A stretch of DNA of 31,515 bases, taken from NCBI GenBank assembly GCA_900550385.1, contig URRZ01000015.1, positions 1 through 31,515 of the forward strand, read 5' to 3'. Shown one piece after another: positions 7,760 through 15,384 of the stretch; position 1 is the first letter of the stretch, and each line of letters starts with the position of its first letter. The translations under genes were made by a program, and so were the position numbers. Below the pieces are notes generated by a model. It saw only the letters and a program-made list of their open reading frames with translations, was not told the DNA's origin and searched no databases. The DNA comes from an uncultured Coriobacteriaceae bacterium. Its GTDB lineage: Bacteria > Actinomycetota > Coriobacteriia > Coriobacteriales > Eggerthellaceae.

Positions 7760-8206
7760 CTAAGCGCGGGCGCGTTCCTTCTTGGGCCTGCCGGCTTTGG
7801 GCTGCTCGGCGATGCGGGCATCGACCGAATAGCCGGTCACCCATGTCCTGCCATCGAGCTCGAGCGTTTCCAGCTGACCCGAGGAGACCATCTGGCTCAC
7901 CCGCCCGCGCGTCACGCCGAGCCGTCGAGCTGCTTCCGCCATGGTCATGCGCGGCACAGTTTCTATGCCGGCGCTCACCGCGACCACCATGTTCTCCCCT
8001 CCGCTGCGCGGGGTGTTTCCAAACGTCGCCTCGGGAAAGGGGAGGTTCCGCATGGCGCGATGCTCCATTTCAAGCTGCAGCCAATCCGCGGCCATCTCGG
8101 CCACCTCCCGCATATCGCGGCCCTGGGTGCCTCCGTCCATATCGTAGGGGACGGCGAGCAGCATCCCGTCGTCTTCGAAAACTTCGAATTCATACACGTG
8201 AAGCAT
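7760..8206 (-). CDS. hicB: HicB-type antitoxin with C-terminal DNA-binding domain
   Basis: A 148-residue protein starting at ATG 8206 with AAAAGGA upstream. Residues 1-50 (YEFEVFEDDGMLLAVPYDMDG, then a helix with MREVAEMAADWLQ) match the partial RNase-H-like fold of HicB antitoxins. Residues of about 85-125 form a MerR/excisionase-like helix-turn-helix (MTMAEAARRLGVTRGRVSQMVSSGQL), and the tail is basic (GRPKKERARA). It lies 42 bases downstream of a 58-codon hicA on the same strand. By family, HicB binds and blocks HicA and represses the shared promoter. A stand-alone transcription factor is less likely given the partner. Confidence 0.78.
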   Translation of the reverse strand: MLHVYEFEVFEDDGMLLAVPYDMDGGTQGRDMREVAEMAADWLQLEMEHRAMRNLPFPEATFGNTPRSGGENMVVAVSAGIETVPRMTMAEAARRLGVTRGRVSQMVSSGQLETLELDGRTWVTGYSVDARIAEQPKAGRPKKERARA

Positions 8207-8248
8207 ATTCGCGTCCTTTTCTCTTGCGGCTCGATAGGATCGGCATGT

Positions 8249-8425
8249 CTATTTCAGCCCGGCCTGCTTTTTCATCAGCTCGAAAAGCCTGTCGTTTATC
8301 TCCTTGTGGCGTTCGATCACCGTCCAGCGCCCGTCAGGGTGCTCGTAGCGGTCATGCCGCGTGCCGCCCTTGTTGACGAATCCGTGCGAAGTGAAGAACT
8401 TCACCACCTGTCTTCGACTCACCAT
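8249..8425 (-). CDS. hicA: HicA-type mRNA interferase toxin (short ORF, 58 aa)
   Basis: Translating the minus strand from ATG 8425 gives 58 residues ending at TAG 8249. AGGAGG lies upstream. The protein contains GFVNKGGTRHDRYEHPDG and ends EINDRLFELMKKQAGLK, the HicA double-stranded-RNA-binding-like fold pattern. His24 in GTRHDRY is the expected catalytic residue. HicA toxins cleave mRNA in a ribosome-independent manner and are neutralised by HicB, encoded directly downstream here. Toxin-first order is the usual hicAB arrangement. Activity is inferred. Confidence 0.82.
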   Translation of the reverse strand: MVSRRQVVKFFTSHGFVNKGGTRHDRYEHPDGRWTVIERHKEINDRLFELMKKQAGLK

Positions 8426-8437
8426 GGGCAGCGCCTC

Positions 8438-8470
8438 CTAAATTATAAACATAAGTTTAGCCAACCGCAA
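8438..8470 (-). promoter_or_regulatory. hicAB promoter with overlapping inverted-repeat operator
   Basis: On the minus strand, TTGCGG (8470 to 8465), 17 bases, then a consensus TATAAT (8447 to 8442), just upstream of the hicA ribosome site. An AT-rich inverted repeat overlaps the -10: CTAAATTAT (8438-8446) against ATAAGTTTAG (8451-8460), with one unpaired G. This is a plausible autoregulatory HicB site. Confidence 0.6.
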
Positions 8471-8545
8471 TGGGATTCCGCTGTAAGCGGCAGTATACCA
8501 TACAAATGTTCGTATTTTTAGTCATGCAATCGAGCGGAGGTGGGA

Positions 8546-8551
8546 TATGAT
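8546..8551 (+). promoter_or_regulatory. Candidate -10 for the COG2509 flavoprotein
   Basis: TATGAT about 50 bases upstream of ATG 8603. No good -35 is visible. Small inverted repeats lie upstream (CCGCT/AGCGG at 8478-8490 and GTAT/ATAC at 8493-8503) in the divergent spacer shared with hicA. Confidence 0.35.
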
Positions 8552-8602
8552 AACGAAGGACAAACAGCGGATGGGCTGATGCTGCGGAAACGGGGGAATG
8601 CC

Positions 8603-10327
8603 ATGCTTGAGGTTTCGAATGTGCGGCTGCCGCTCGATGCCGGCCTTCCCGGACGGTTCGACCTGGTGGAGCGTGCCGCTGCGCGCGCTTTGGGCGTGAA
8701 GCCCGCCTCCATCGCCGAGGTGAGGCTGCTCAAGCGCAGCGTCGATGCGCGCAAGAAGGCTTCGGGCGACGTGCATTTCATCGCGACGTTGGGCGTGGCG
8801 CTCGAAGACGCGCGGCGGGAGGCGGATCTCCTCGGCTTGAAGAACGTCAAGGAGCACAAACCGTACGTCCCGCTCGAAATCCCCGCTATCCCGCACGCGC
8901 CGCGCGACGCAGAGCCGCGCCCTATCGTCGTGGGGTCGGGCCCCGCGGGTTTGTTCGCGGCGTTGTGCCTGGCGCGCGCGGGGCTGCGGCCGCTGGTGCT
9001 GGAGCGCGGCGGCGACGTCGACGAGCGCCAGGCTGCCGTGGCGGCGTTCGACGCCGGCGGGCCGCTGGATACGCGCACGAACATCCAGTTCGGCGAGGGC
9101 GGCGCCGGCACGTTCTCGGACGGCAAGCTCACCACCAACGTGAAAAGCCCGCTTCTGCCCCATGTGCTGCGCTGGTTCGTCGACGCCGGGGCTCCCGAGG
9201 AGATCCTGTGGAAGGCGAAGCCCCATATCGGAACCGACCTGCTGGTGGAGGTGGTGCGCACCCTGCGCCATCAGATCGAGGAGGCGGGGGGCGAGGTGCG
9301 CTTCCACGCGCAGCTCGACGGCATCCGCTTCGAGGGCGGCGCGGTCGCCGCGGCGCTCGTGCGCGACACGTGCGGGGACGGTCTGATCAGGGGACGGGAC
9401 GCCGGATCCGGTGCGCGGTCCGGGAAGCTCGAGGAGATCCCCGCCCGCCGCATCGTGCTCGCCTGCGGCCACTCGGCGCGCGACACGTTCGAGCTGCTCT
9501 TCGACGAGGGGCTGCGCATGGAGCAGAAGCCCTTCTCGATGGGCGTGCGCATCGAGCATCTCCAACGCTCGATCGACCGCGCGCAATACGGCAAGGCCGC
9601 AGGGCATCCCGCGCTCGGGGCGGCCGACTACAAGCTTGCCGTGCATTTGCCCGACGGGCGCGGCGTGTACACGTTCTGCATGTGTCCCGGCGGCCAGGTG
9701 GTGTGCGCCGCGAGCGAGGAGCAGGGCGTGTGCGTCAACGGCATGAGCCGCTTCGCGCGCGACGGCCGCAACGCCAACAGCGCGGTCTTGGTGGGCGTGG
9801 GGCCGGGCGATTTCGGCAGCGAGCACCCGCTTGCGGGCGTCGAGCTGCAGCGCCGGGTCGAGCGTGCGGCGTATGAGGCCGCGCTCGCCGCAGGGGGAGC
9901 GCCCTATCAGGCGCCCGCCCAGACGGTGGGGGACTTCTTGGCGGGCGAGCCCTCGATGGGGCCCGCTGCGGGCAAACGCGCCGTGAATCCCACCTACGCG
10001 CGCGGCGTCGCTTGGTGCGACCTGCGCGAATGCCTGCCGCCGTTCGTCGCGGACGCGATCGCGGCAGCGCTGCCGCTTCTTGACCGGCGCCTGCGCGGTT
10101 TCGCCGATCCGGCGGCGGTGATGACCGGCGTGGAGGCGCGCAGCTCGAGCCCCGTGCGCATCGTGCGCGAGGAGGATTTCCAAGCGCATCTGCCGCAGAC
10201 GCCCGATGTGCCCAGCGGGCTGTATCCGTGCGGCGAGGGCGCCGGCTATGCCGGCGGCATCACCAGCGCCGCGATCGACGGCCTGCGCGTGGCGCTGGCG
10301 ATCGCAGCCGAGCTTGCGGATCGATGA
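8603..10327 (+). CDS. FAD-dependent dehydrogenase-like protein (COG2509 type)
   Basis: A 574-residue predicted cytosolic flavoprotein. ATG 8603 is preferred because CGGGGGAA lies 6 bases upstream; in-frame ATG 8579 and GTG 8540 have poorer context. An N-terminal domain of about 105 residues (LKRSVDARKKASGDVHFIATLGV) precedes the FAD/NAD(P)-binding motif IVVGSGPAGLFAALCLARAG at about residues 110-128. Later landmarks are the FGEGGAGTFSDGKLTT segment, ACGHSARDTFELL, and the C-terminal YPCGEGAGYAGGITSAAIDG that completes the FAD site. Proteins of this type are widespread in anaerobes and have no settled substrate. Followed by an apparent gene remnant and then the cobalamin operon leader. Confidence 0.85.
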   Translation: MLEVSNVRLPLDAGLPGRFDLVERAAARALGVKPASIAEVRLLKRSVDARKKASGDVHFIATLGVALEDARREADLLGLKNVKEHKPYVPLEIPAIPHAPRDAEPRPIVVGSGPAGLFAALCLARAGLRPLVLERGGDVDERQAAVAAFDAGGPLDTRTNIQFGEGGAGTFSDGKLTTNVKSPLLPHVLRWFVDAGAPEEILWKAKPHIGTDLLVEVVRTLRHQIEEAGGEVRFHAQLDGIRFEGGAVAAALVRDTCGDGLIRGRDAGSGARSGKLEEIPARRIVLACGHSARDTFELLFDEGLRMEQKPFSMGVRIEHLQRSIDRAQYGKAAGHPALGAADYKLAVHLPDGRGVYTFCMCPGGQVVCAASEEQGVCVNGMSRFARDGRNANSAVLVGVGPGDFGSEHPLAGVELQRRVERAAYEAALAAGGAPYQAPAQTVGDFLAGEPSMGPAAGKRAVNPTYARGVAWCDLRECLPPFVADAIAAALPLLDRRLRGFADPAAVMTGVEARSSSPVRIVREEDFQAHLPQTPDVPSGLYPCGEGAGYAGGITSAAIDGLRVALAIAAELADR

Positions 10328-10344
10328 CGGAGGAGGGGCGAACC

Positions 10345-10404
10345 ATGGAGCGTGATTCCCGAAGCTGCGCCGACTGCGGCGTGCGCTGTCGATCGCCTCG
10401 ATAG
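10345..10404 (+). pseudogene. 19-codon Cys-rich micro-ORF, possible remnant of a DUF1847-type gene
   Basis: GGAGGAGGGG lies directly upstream of ATG 10345, which opens a 19-residue frame (MERDSRSCADCGVRCRSPR) ending at TAG 10402. Start and ribosome site look genuine. The CADCGV motif resembles the N-terminus of DUF1847 metal-binding proteins, but nothing resembling the rest of that family follows in any forward frame, so an internal deletion or 3' loss is likely. A true micropeptide is the alternative. A perfect 7-bp hairpin (CGATCGC 10390-10396 with GCGATCG 10404-10410) overlaps the stop and could end transcription of the flavoprotein, although no T-run follows. Confidence 0.4.
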
Positions 10405-10574
10405 CGATCGGCTGCGCTTCCGCACGGCCGCGCGCACGCAGCGCGAGGGGCAAAGCAGCTGGCAGATGCGCGGCGTTTCGCATTTTGCCCAATGGCGGGT
10501 CCGGGGAATTGTCGCAACCGCAAAAGGGAGCGTCCTTCGGGCATCGGGCAGTCAAAATGCTCCGGCGCATGGTG

Positions 10575-10580
10575 TATAAT
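10575..10580 (+). promoter_or_regulatory. -10 element of the cobalamin operon promoter
   Basis: Consensus TATAAT, placed just upstream of the riboswitch P1 strand so that the RNA would begin near 10587. The -35 (GTCAAA, 10551-10556, 18-base spacer) is poor. Confidence 0.6.
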
Positions 10581-10600
10581 TCTGGCGATTCAAAACTGGC

Positions 10601-10760
10601 CACGATGGAGGCGCGAAAGCGCGGTTCGGCGGCGAAGCGTCGACCGAACCAGGGGAATCGGGGTGAGAGGCCCCGGCTATGCCAGTAATCGTAACTTCGC
10701 GGGCACACGCGCGACCGGAACGCGCCTGCGAACAAGTCGGAACACCTCCCATCGAAAGCT
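10601..10760 (+). ncRNA. Cobalamin riboswitch aptamer
   Basis: The 3' B12-box-like segment AAGTCGGAACACCTCCCAT lies at 10734-10752. The core GGGGAATCGGGGTGAGAGG, followed by a CCCCGGC strand and GCCAGTAATCG, lies at about 10652-10691 and fits the conserved GGGAA..GGTG..CC core of cobalamin aptamers. P1 closes with CGATGG (10603-10608) and CCATCG (10749-10754). Further stems are GCGC-GAAA-GCGC and GGTTCG/CGAACC. It sits between a TATAAT promoter and the first cobalamin gene, so high B12 should lower operon expression. Confidence 0.85.
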
Positions 10761-10825
10761 ATGGCCCTGGAAGAAAGATCTCCGCATGTCCGGATCCTTC
10801 TCCCCTTGTCCGCGCCTCGGCTTAC

Positions 10826-10904
10826 GCTTCGGCGCCTCGGAGGGGCTTCCGAAGCCGATAGCGAGGCCCGAGCATTGCCGTTTGCTTCCGTGCGGCGCAA
10901 ACGG
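10826..10904 (+). promoter_or_regulatory. Leader hairpins, candidate expression platform of the riboswitch
   Basis: GCTTCGG (10826-10832) pairs with CCGAAGC (10849-10855). A second stem, CCGTTTGC (10878-10885) with GCAAACGG (10897-10904), lies 27 bases before the cbiF start. Neither is followed by a T-run, so control of translation initiation or a rho-dependent mechanism is more likely than an intrinsic terminator. Confidence 0.45.
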
Positions 10905-10931
10905 ACTGATCGAAGGAAAGGAAGACATGCG

Positions 10932-11720
10932 ATGATCCATATCGTCGGAGCAGGCAGCGGCGCTGTCGATTTGATAACGGTGCGGGGCGATCGCCTGCTT
11001 CGCGATGCCGATGTCGTAGTTTGGGCGGGTAGCTTGGTCAATCCGGCTCTGCTCGAGCTTTGCAAGCCCGGGTGCGAGATCCACGACAGCGCCAAGATGA
11101 CCCTCGAAGAGGTGATGGACGTCATGCTCGCCGCCGATGCGGAGGGCAAGGATGTCGTGCGCCTCCACACGGGAGACCCTTCGATATACGGCGCGATCCG
11201 CGAGCAGATGGACCTGCTGGCGAAAAACGACGTCCTTTTCGAGGTCGTTCCCGGCGTCTCGAGCTTTTGCGGCGGCGCTGCCGCGCTCAACGCCGAGCTC
11301 ACGCTGCCCGGCGTGAGCCAAAGCGTGATCATCACCCGTCTGGAGGGGCGCACCCCCATGCCGGAAGGCGAGAAGATGCCGATGCTCGCATCCCATGGCG
11401 CCACGATGGTCATCTTCCTGAGCGCCGGCATGCTCGACAAGCTTCAAGCGCAGCTTATGGAAGGCGGCTACGACGCCGATACGCCCGCCGCCATCGTCTA
11501 CAAGGCCACCTGGCCCGACGAGCGCGTCATACGCTGCACCGTGGGCACGTTGGCCCAAGCGGGAGCCGAAAACGGCATCAAGCTCACCGCATTGGTGTAC
11601 GTGGGCGGCGTTTTGGGCGAGGCGTACGACCGCAGCATGCTGTACCACCCCGGCTTCTCGACGCTGTTCCGCGAGGCGAGCGCCCCGTCCGTCGAGGCGG
11701 AGGGCGACGCGACGGCATGA
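10932..11720 (+). CDS. cbiF: Cobalt-precorrin-4 C11-methyltransferase
   Basis: A 262-residue SAM-dependent methyltransferase that methylates C-11 of cobalt-precorrin-4 in the corrin ring pathway. Start is ATG 10932, behind GGAAAGGAAG; the upstream in-frame extension lies in the riboswitch leader. Landmarks are HIVGAGSGAVDLITVRG at the N-terminus, DVVVWAGSLVNPALL, LHTGDPSIYGAIREQM, VVPGVSSFCGGAAALNAELTLP and ITRLEGRTPMP; the last two identify CbiF/CobM among the related methyltransferases. It is the first gene of the operon and overlaps cbiD by 4 bases (ATGA), suggesting translational coupling. Confidence 0.96.
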   Translation: MIHIVGAGSGAVDLITVRGDRLLRDADVVVWAGSLVNPALLELCKPGCEIHDSAKMTLEEVMDVMLAADAEGKDVVRLHTGDPSIYGAIREQMDLLAKNDVLFEVVPGVSSFCGGAAALNAELTLPGVSQSVIITRLEGRTPMPEGEKMPMLASHGATMVIFLSAGMLDKLQAQLMEGGYDADTPAAIVYKATWPDERVIRCTVGTLAQAGAENGIKLTALVYVGGVLGEAYDRSMLYHPGFSTLFREASAPSVEAEGDATA

Positions 11721-12901
11721 GCTTTCCGCAAGGACAAAGCGAGGCATTCGGCGTTGACGAGCGTTTCAGATACGTGCAATCGGGGATGAAGCGCCTGCGT
11801 CGCGGCTACACCACGGGCACATCCGCCGCGCTTGCCGCGCAGGCGGCGGCGCGCGCGCTTCTTTTGGGCGAAGAGCCCTCCGAGGCCTCCCTCACGACTC
11901 CTGCCGGCATCGTCGTCCGCGTGCCCGTCGAGGCGCTTTCGCTTGAGGACGGCGCTGCGATCTGCGGCGTGCGCAAGGACGGCGGCGATGACGAGGACGC
12001 CACGGACGGACTGCTCGTCTGCGCCCGTGTCGGCTATCGGAAAGCCGACGGCGTTGCGGTCGAGGGCGGTCGGGGAGTGGGCGTCGTCACGAAGCCGGGG
12101 CTTGATCAGCCGGTCGGCGCTGCCGCGATCAACAGCGTTCCCCGAGCGATGATCGTCGAGCAGGTGCGCAAGGTGGCGCATGATGCGCAGTGCGAAAAAG
12201 GCCTGATCGTGACGGTGTCGGTGCCTGAGGGCGAACGCGTCGGCGCGAAGACCTTCAATCCGCATCTGGGCATCGAGGGCGGCATCTCCATCCTCGGCAC
12301 GTCGGGCATCGTCGAACCCCGCAGCCTGGACGCCCTTCGCGCATCCATCGAGGTGGAGGTTCGCCAGGCCGCCATCATCGGAAACGGCAGGCTTGTGGTG
12401 GTGCCGGGAAACTACGGCGACGGATTCGCCGATACGGTTGCCGCGCTGAAAGGCGTTCCGCGCGCCCAATGCGCCAACTTCATCGGGGATGCGCTGCTGT
12501 TCGCCGCGCGCGCGGGCGCTCGGCAGCTTTTGCTGGTGGGCCATATCGGAAAGATGGTCAAGGTCGCCGCCGGTGTGACGAACACCCATTCCCGCGTCGC
12601 CGACTGCCGTCGCGAGACGCTGTGCGCGCACGCGGCGATCGCGGGCGCCGATCAGGCATGCGCCCGCGAATTGATGGACGCCGCGACGACCGACGCCTGC
12701 CTGGCGATTCTGGAACGAGCCGGGCTCAAAGAAGCCGTCATGGCATCGTTGTCGCAGGAGATCCAGCGCCACCTCGATCGCCATGCGCCCGAAGGGCTTG
12801 AAGTGGGGGCCGTCGTGTTCGACGGCGAGCGGACCGAGCTGCTGCGCACCGACGGAGCGCAGCGCATCCTCGATGAGTGGGAGGTTTTGGATGGACGGTA
12901 G
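11717..12901 (+). CDS. cbiD: Cobalt-precorrin-5B C1-methyltransferase
   Basis: A 394-residue protein. CbiD methylates C-1 of cobalt-precorrin-5B and marks the anaerobic (early cobalt insertion) route. After a 25-residue N-terminal lead the signature RRGYTTGTSAALAAQAAARALL begins near residue 28. GVVTKPGLDQPVGAAAINSVPRAMI and GGISILGTSGIVEP follow, then QLLLVGHIGKMVKVAAGVTNTHSRVADCR toward the C-terminus. Its length is somewhat above the usual 350-380, owing to the N-terminus. It overlaps cbiF by 4 bases and cbiL by 11. Confidence 0.96.
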   Translation: MSFPQGQSEAFGVDERFRYVQSGMKRLRRGYTTGTSAALAAQAAARALLLGEEPSEASLTTPAGIVVRVPVEALSLEDGAAICGVRKDGGDDEDATDGLLVCARVGYRKADGVAVEGGRGVGVVTKPGLDQPVGAAAINSVPRAMIVEQVRKVAHDAQCEKGLIVTVSVPEGERVGAKTFNPHLGIEGGISILGTSGIVEPRSLDALRASIEVEVRQAAIIGNGRLVVVPGNYGDGFADTVAALKGVPRAQCANFIGDALLFAARAGARQLLLVGHIGKMVKVAAGVTNTHSRVADCRRETLCAHAAIAGADQACARELMDAATTDACLAILERAGLKEAVMASLSQEIQRHLDRHAPEGLEVGAVVFDGERTELLRTDGAQRILDEWEVLDGR

Positions 12902-13586
12902 GGCAACGCTGTACGGCGTGGGGGTCGGTCCGGGCGATCCGGAGCTGCTCACGCTGAAGGCGGTTCGCATCATCGAGCAATGCGAGGCGATCGCCGTGCC
13001 TCGAACCTCGCGGGGGGCGACGGTGGCGCTCGACATCGTGCGCGGCGCCGTGGATCTTGAGGGGAAGACGATCGTCTACCTCGATTTCGTCATGAGCCGC
13101 GATTCCCATGTTGTCGCGGAGGGTCACAGGAAGGCTGCCGGGCTCATCGTCGAGCAGCTGCGGCAGGGGCGGGACGTCGCCATGCTCAACCTGGGCGATG
13201 TGAGCATCTACGCCACGTACAGCCGCATGAAGGAGCTGGTCGAGGAGGCGGGATATCCCACATGCCGCGTTCCCGGCGTCCCCAGCTTCTGCGCCGCCGC
13301 CGCGGTGCTCGATTGCGACCTCACGCCGCGCATGGATGCGCCGCTGCATATCGTTCCCGCCGGTTGGGGCGATCTGTCCGGGGCGTTGGCGCTCGAGGGC
13401 ACCAAGATCGTCATGAAGGCGGGAAGCGACCTGCCCGCGCTCAAACAGCTGCTGCGGCAGGCGGGCAGCTACGAGAAGGCTTCCCTCGTCCGCAATTGCG
13501 GCCTTCCCGGCCAGATCGTATGCCGCTCTTTGGATGACGCCGAGGATGAGGGCAGCTATTTTGCGACCATGGTGGTGCACCCGTGA
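12891..13586 (+). CDS. cbiL: Cobalt-precorrin-2 C20-methyltransferase
   Basis: A 231-residue SAM-dependent methyltransferase acting first after cobalt insertion, adding the C-20 methyl group. GTGGGAGG precedes ATG 12891. The motifs YGVGVGPGDPELLTLKAVRII, AVPRT, LNLGDVSIYATYSRM and VPGVPSFCAAAAVLD are those of the CbiL/CobI branch. The gene begins inside the end of cbiD and its stop overlaps the cbiG start. Confidence 0.95.
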   Translation: MDGRATLYGVGVGPGDPELLTLKAVRIIEQCEAIAVPRTSRGATVALDIVRGAVDLEGKTIVYLDFVMSRDSHVVAEGHRKAAGLIVEQLRQGRDVAMLNLGDVSIYATYSRMKELVEEAGYPTCRVPGVPSFCAAAAVLDCDLTPRMDAPLHIVPAGWGDLSGALALEGTKIVMKAGSDLPALKQLLRQAGSYEKASLVRNCGLPGQIVCRSLDDAEDEGSYFATMVVHP

Positions 13587-14647
13587 AGGTAAGGTTGATC
13601 GCTTTCACCGAGGCTGGTCTGCGTCAGGCGCATCGCCTCGGCGCATGCCTGCCCCAGGATGCCCAGGCGGAGGTGTCACGCGGGTTCGGCCCCGATAAGG
13701 TGTCGCTTGCCGCTTGGACGAGCGAGGGTTTTTCGGAAGCCGACGCTTTGGTGTTCGTGGGTGCGGCGGGGATCGCCGTGCGCGCGATCGCACCGCATGC
13801 GAGCAGCAAGGCCGTCGACCCCGCCGTGGTGGTCGTCGACGAGGCGGCCCGTTGGGTGATCCCCCTCCTGTCCGGCCATCTGGGAGGAGCGAACCGTCTT
13901 GCGCGGCTTTTGGCGGAAGGCGTCGGTGCGCAGGCGGTGCTCACCACGGCGACCGACGTGCGCGGGGTGTGGGCGGTCGACGACTGGGCTGCCGCCCGGG
14001 GCATGGCGGTCCTGGATCCTTCCCGCATCAAAGGCGTGTCGTCCCGCTTGCTGGCGGGCGGCAGGGTGGCTCTTGCTTGCGATCTGCCGCTTGCGGGGCA
14101 GGTGCCCGAAGGGGTGGATGCGATCGAACTCGCCATGCCGCCTTCGGTCGACGCCGCGGAATCCGCGCAAGACGGCGGGGAGGCGACGCGCTTCGATATC
14201 GTGCTCTCGCCGTTTTCCCGATCGTGCGCGGAAGGCGCGTTGCGCGTCGTTCCCCGAAGGATCGTGGTGGGCGTCGGTTGCCGTCGCGGCACCGATGAGG
14301 GCGACTTGGCACGGGCGATCGACGAGGCGCTATCCCGTGCGGGCGTTTATCCGCAAGCGGTCCGCGAGGTTCGCAGCATCGATCTCAAGCAAGACGAGGC
14401 GGGCCTGCTTTCGCTTGCGCGACGCCGTGGATGGCATTCGCGCTTCTTCTCGGTGGATGAGCTCCGCGCCGTCGAGGGGGTTTTCGCAAGTTCCGCGTTC
14501 GTCGAGCGGACGACCGGCGTCGACAATGTATGCGAACGCGCTGCCGCGGCTTGCGGCGAGACGGTGCTGCTGCCCAAGACCGTGTTCGAAGGCGTCACGG
14601 TGGCGGTGGCGTTGGATGATTCTCCGATCAACTGGAATGAGGAATGA
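13583..14647 (+). CDS. cbiG: Cobalt-precorrin-5A hydrolase
   Basis: A 354-residue protein starting with GTG 13583, overlapping cbiL by 4 bases. CbiG opens the delta-lactone of cobalt-precorrin-5A, losing the C-20 carbon as acetaldehyde. Visible parts are the N-terminal domain with FVGAAGIAVRAIAPH, the central PLLSGHLGGANRLARLLAE motif (about residues 93-110), the conserved TTATD, and the C-terminal CbiG domain starting near GVGCRRGTDEGDL and including GVDNVCERAA. CbiG is specific to the anaerobic route, which agrees with cbiD and with the absence of oxygen-dependent CobG. Confidence 0.95.
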   Translation: MKVRLIAFTEAGLRQAHRLGACLPQDAQAEVSRGFGPDKVSLAAWTSEGFSEADALVFVGAAGIAVRAIAPHASSKAVDPAVVVVDEAARWVIPLLSGHLGGANRLARLLAEGVGAQAVLTTATDVRGVWAVDDWAAARGMAVLDPSRIKGVSSRLLAGGRVALACDLPLAGQVPEGVDAIELAMPPSVDAAESAQDGGEATRFDIVLSPFSRSCAEGALRVVPRRIVVGVGCRRGTDEGDLARAIDEALSRAGVYPQAVREVRSIDLKQDEAGLLSLARRRGWHSRFFSVDELRAVEGVFASSAFVERTTGVDNVCERAAAACGETVLLPKTVFEGVTVAVALDDSPINWNEE

Positions 14648-15384
14648 TGGGCAAACTGTATGTGGTGGGCATCGGCCCCGGCGGCAAGAAGGGCATGACC
14701 GAAGAGGCGCGCGCTGCGCTTGAAGCGAGCGATGCGATCGTGGGGTACACCACGTACGTGAAGCTGGTCGCCCCGCTGTTTCCCGACAAGGAGGCGCTTT
14801 CAACTCCCATGATGAAGGAGATCGACCGTTGCCGCATGGCGATCGAGCGCGCCGCAGAAGGCGAAACCGTCGCTATGGTGTGCGGCGGCGATGCGGGGGT
14901 GTACGGGATGGCAAGCCCCATCCTTGAGCTCGCCGAGGGAGATGGGCGCGTGGATGTCGAGGTGGTCGCGGGCGTGAGCGCCGCGCAAAGCGGCGCGGCG
15001 GTCCTGGGCGCTCCGCTCTCGCACGATTTCGCCGTGGTGTCGCTCAGCGATCTGCTGACGCCGTGGGAGGCGATCGAAAAGCGCCTGCGCGCGGTGGCTC
15101 AGGCCGATTTCTGCCTGTGCCTGTACAATCCGCGCAGCAACAAGCGTCCCGACCACCTTGCCCGCGCGGCGCGCATCTTGCTGGAGGAGCTTCCCGCCGA
15201 GGTGCCCTGCGGCTGGGTGCGCAACATCGGACGGGACGGGCAGCAGTCGGGCATCTTGACGCTGGGCGAGCTCGTGACGTTCGAAGCGGACATGTTCACC
15301 ACCGTCTTCGTGGGCAACAGCACCACGCGCGTGATCGACGGGCGTCTTGTGACGCCGCGCGGCTATCGGACGGAGCGTGCCTGA
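14644..15384 (+). CDS. cbiH: Cobalt-precorrin-3 C17-methyltransferase
   Basis: A 246-residue SAM-dependent methyltransferase that methylates C-17 and drives ring contraction. ATG 14644 overlaps the cbiG stop; a second ATG at 14647 follows at once. Motifs are YVVGIGPGGKKGMTEEARAAL, VGYTTYVKLV, CGGDAGVYGMASPILEL, VVAGVSAAQSGAAVLGAPLSHDFA and CLYNPRSNKRPDHL, the last being typical of CbiH/CobJ. It lacks the C-terminal Fe-S domain of the long CbiH60 type. Overlaps cbiET by one base. Confidence 0.95.
   Translation: MMGKLYVVGIGPGGKKGMTEEARAALEASDAIVGYTTYVKLVAPLFPDKEALSTPMMKEIDRCRMAIERAAEGETVAMVCGGDAGVYGMASPILELAEGDGRVDVEVVAGVSAAQSGAAVLGAPLSHDFAVVSLSDLLTPWEAIEKRLRAVAQADFCLCLYNPRSNKRPDHLARAARILLEELPAEVPCGWVRNIGRDGQQSGILTLGELVTFEADMFTTVFVGNSTTRVIDGRLVTPRGYRTERA

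Noticed and set aside
8522..11440. 972-codon minus-strand open frame opposite the COG2509 flavoprotein, riboswitch and cbiF
   Set aside because: It crosses unrelated genes and non-coding elements and has no domain. GC bias keeps the frame open.
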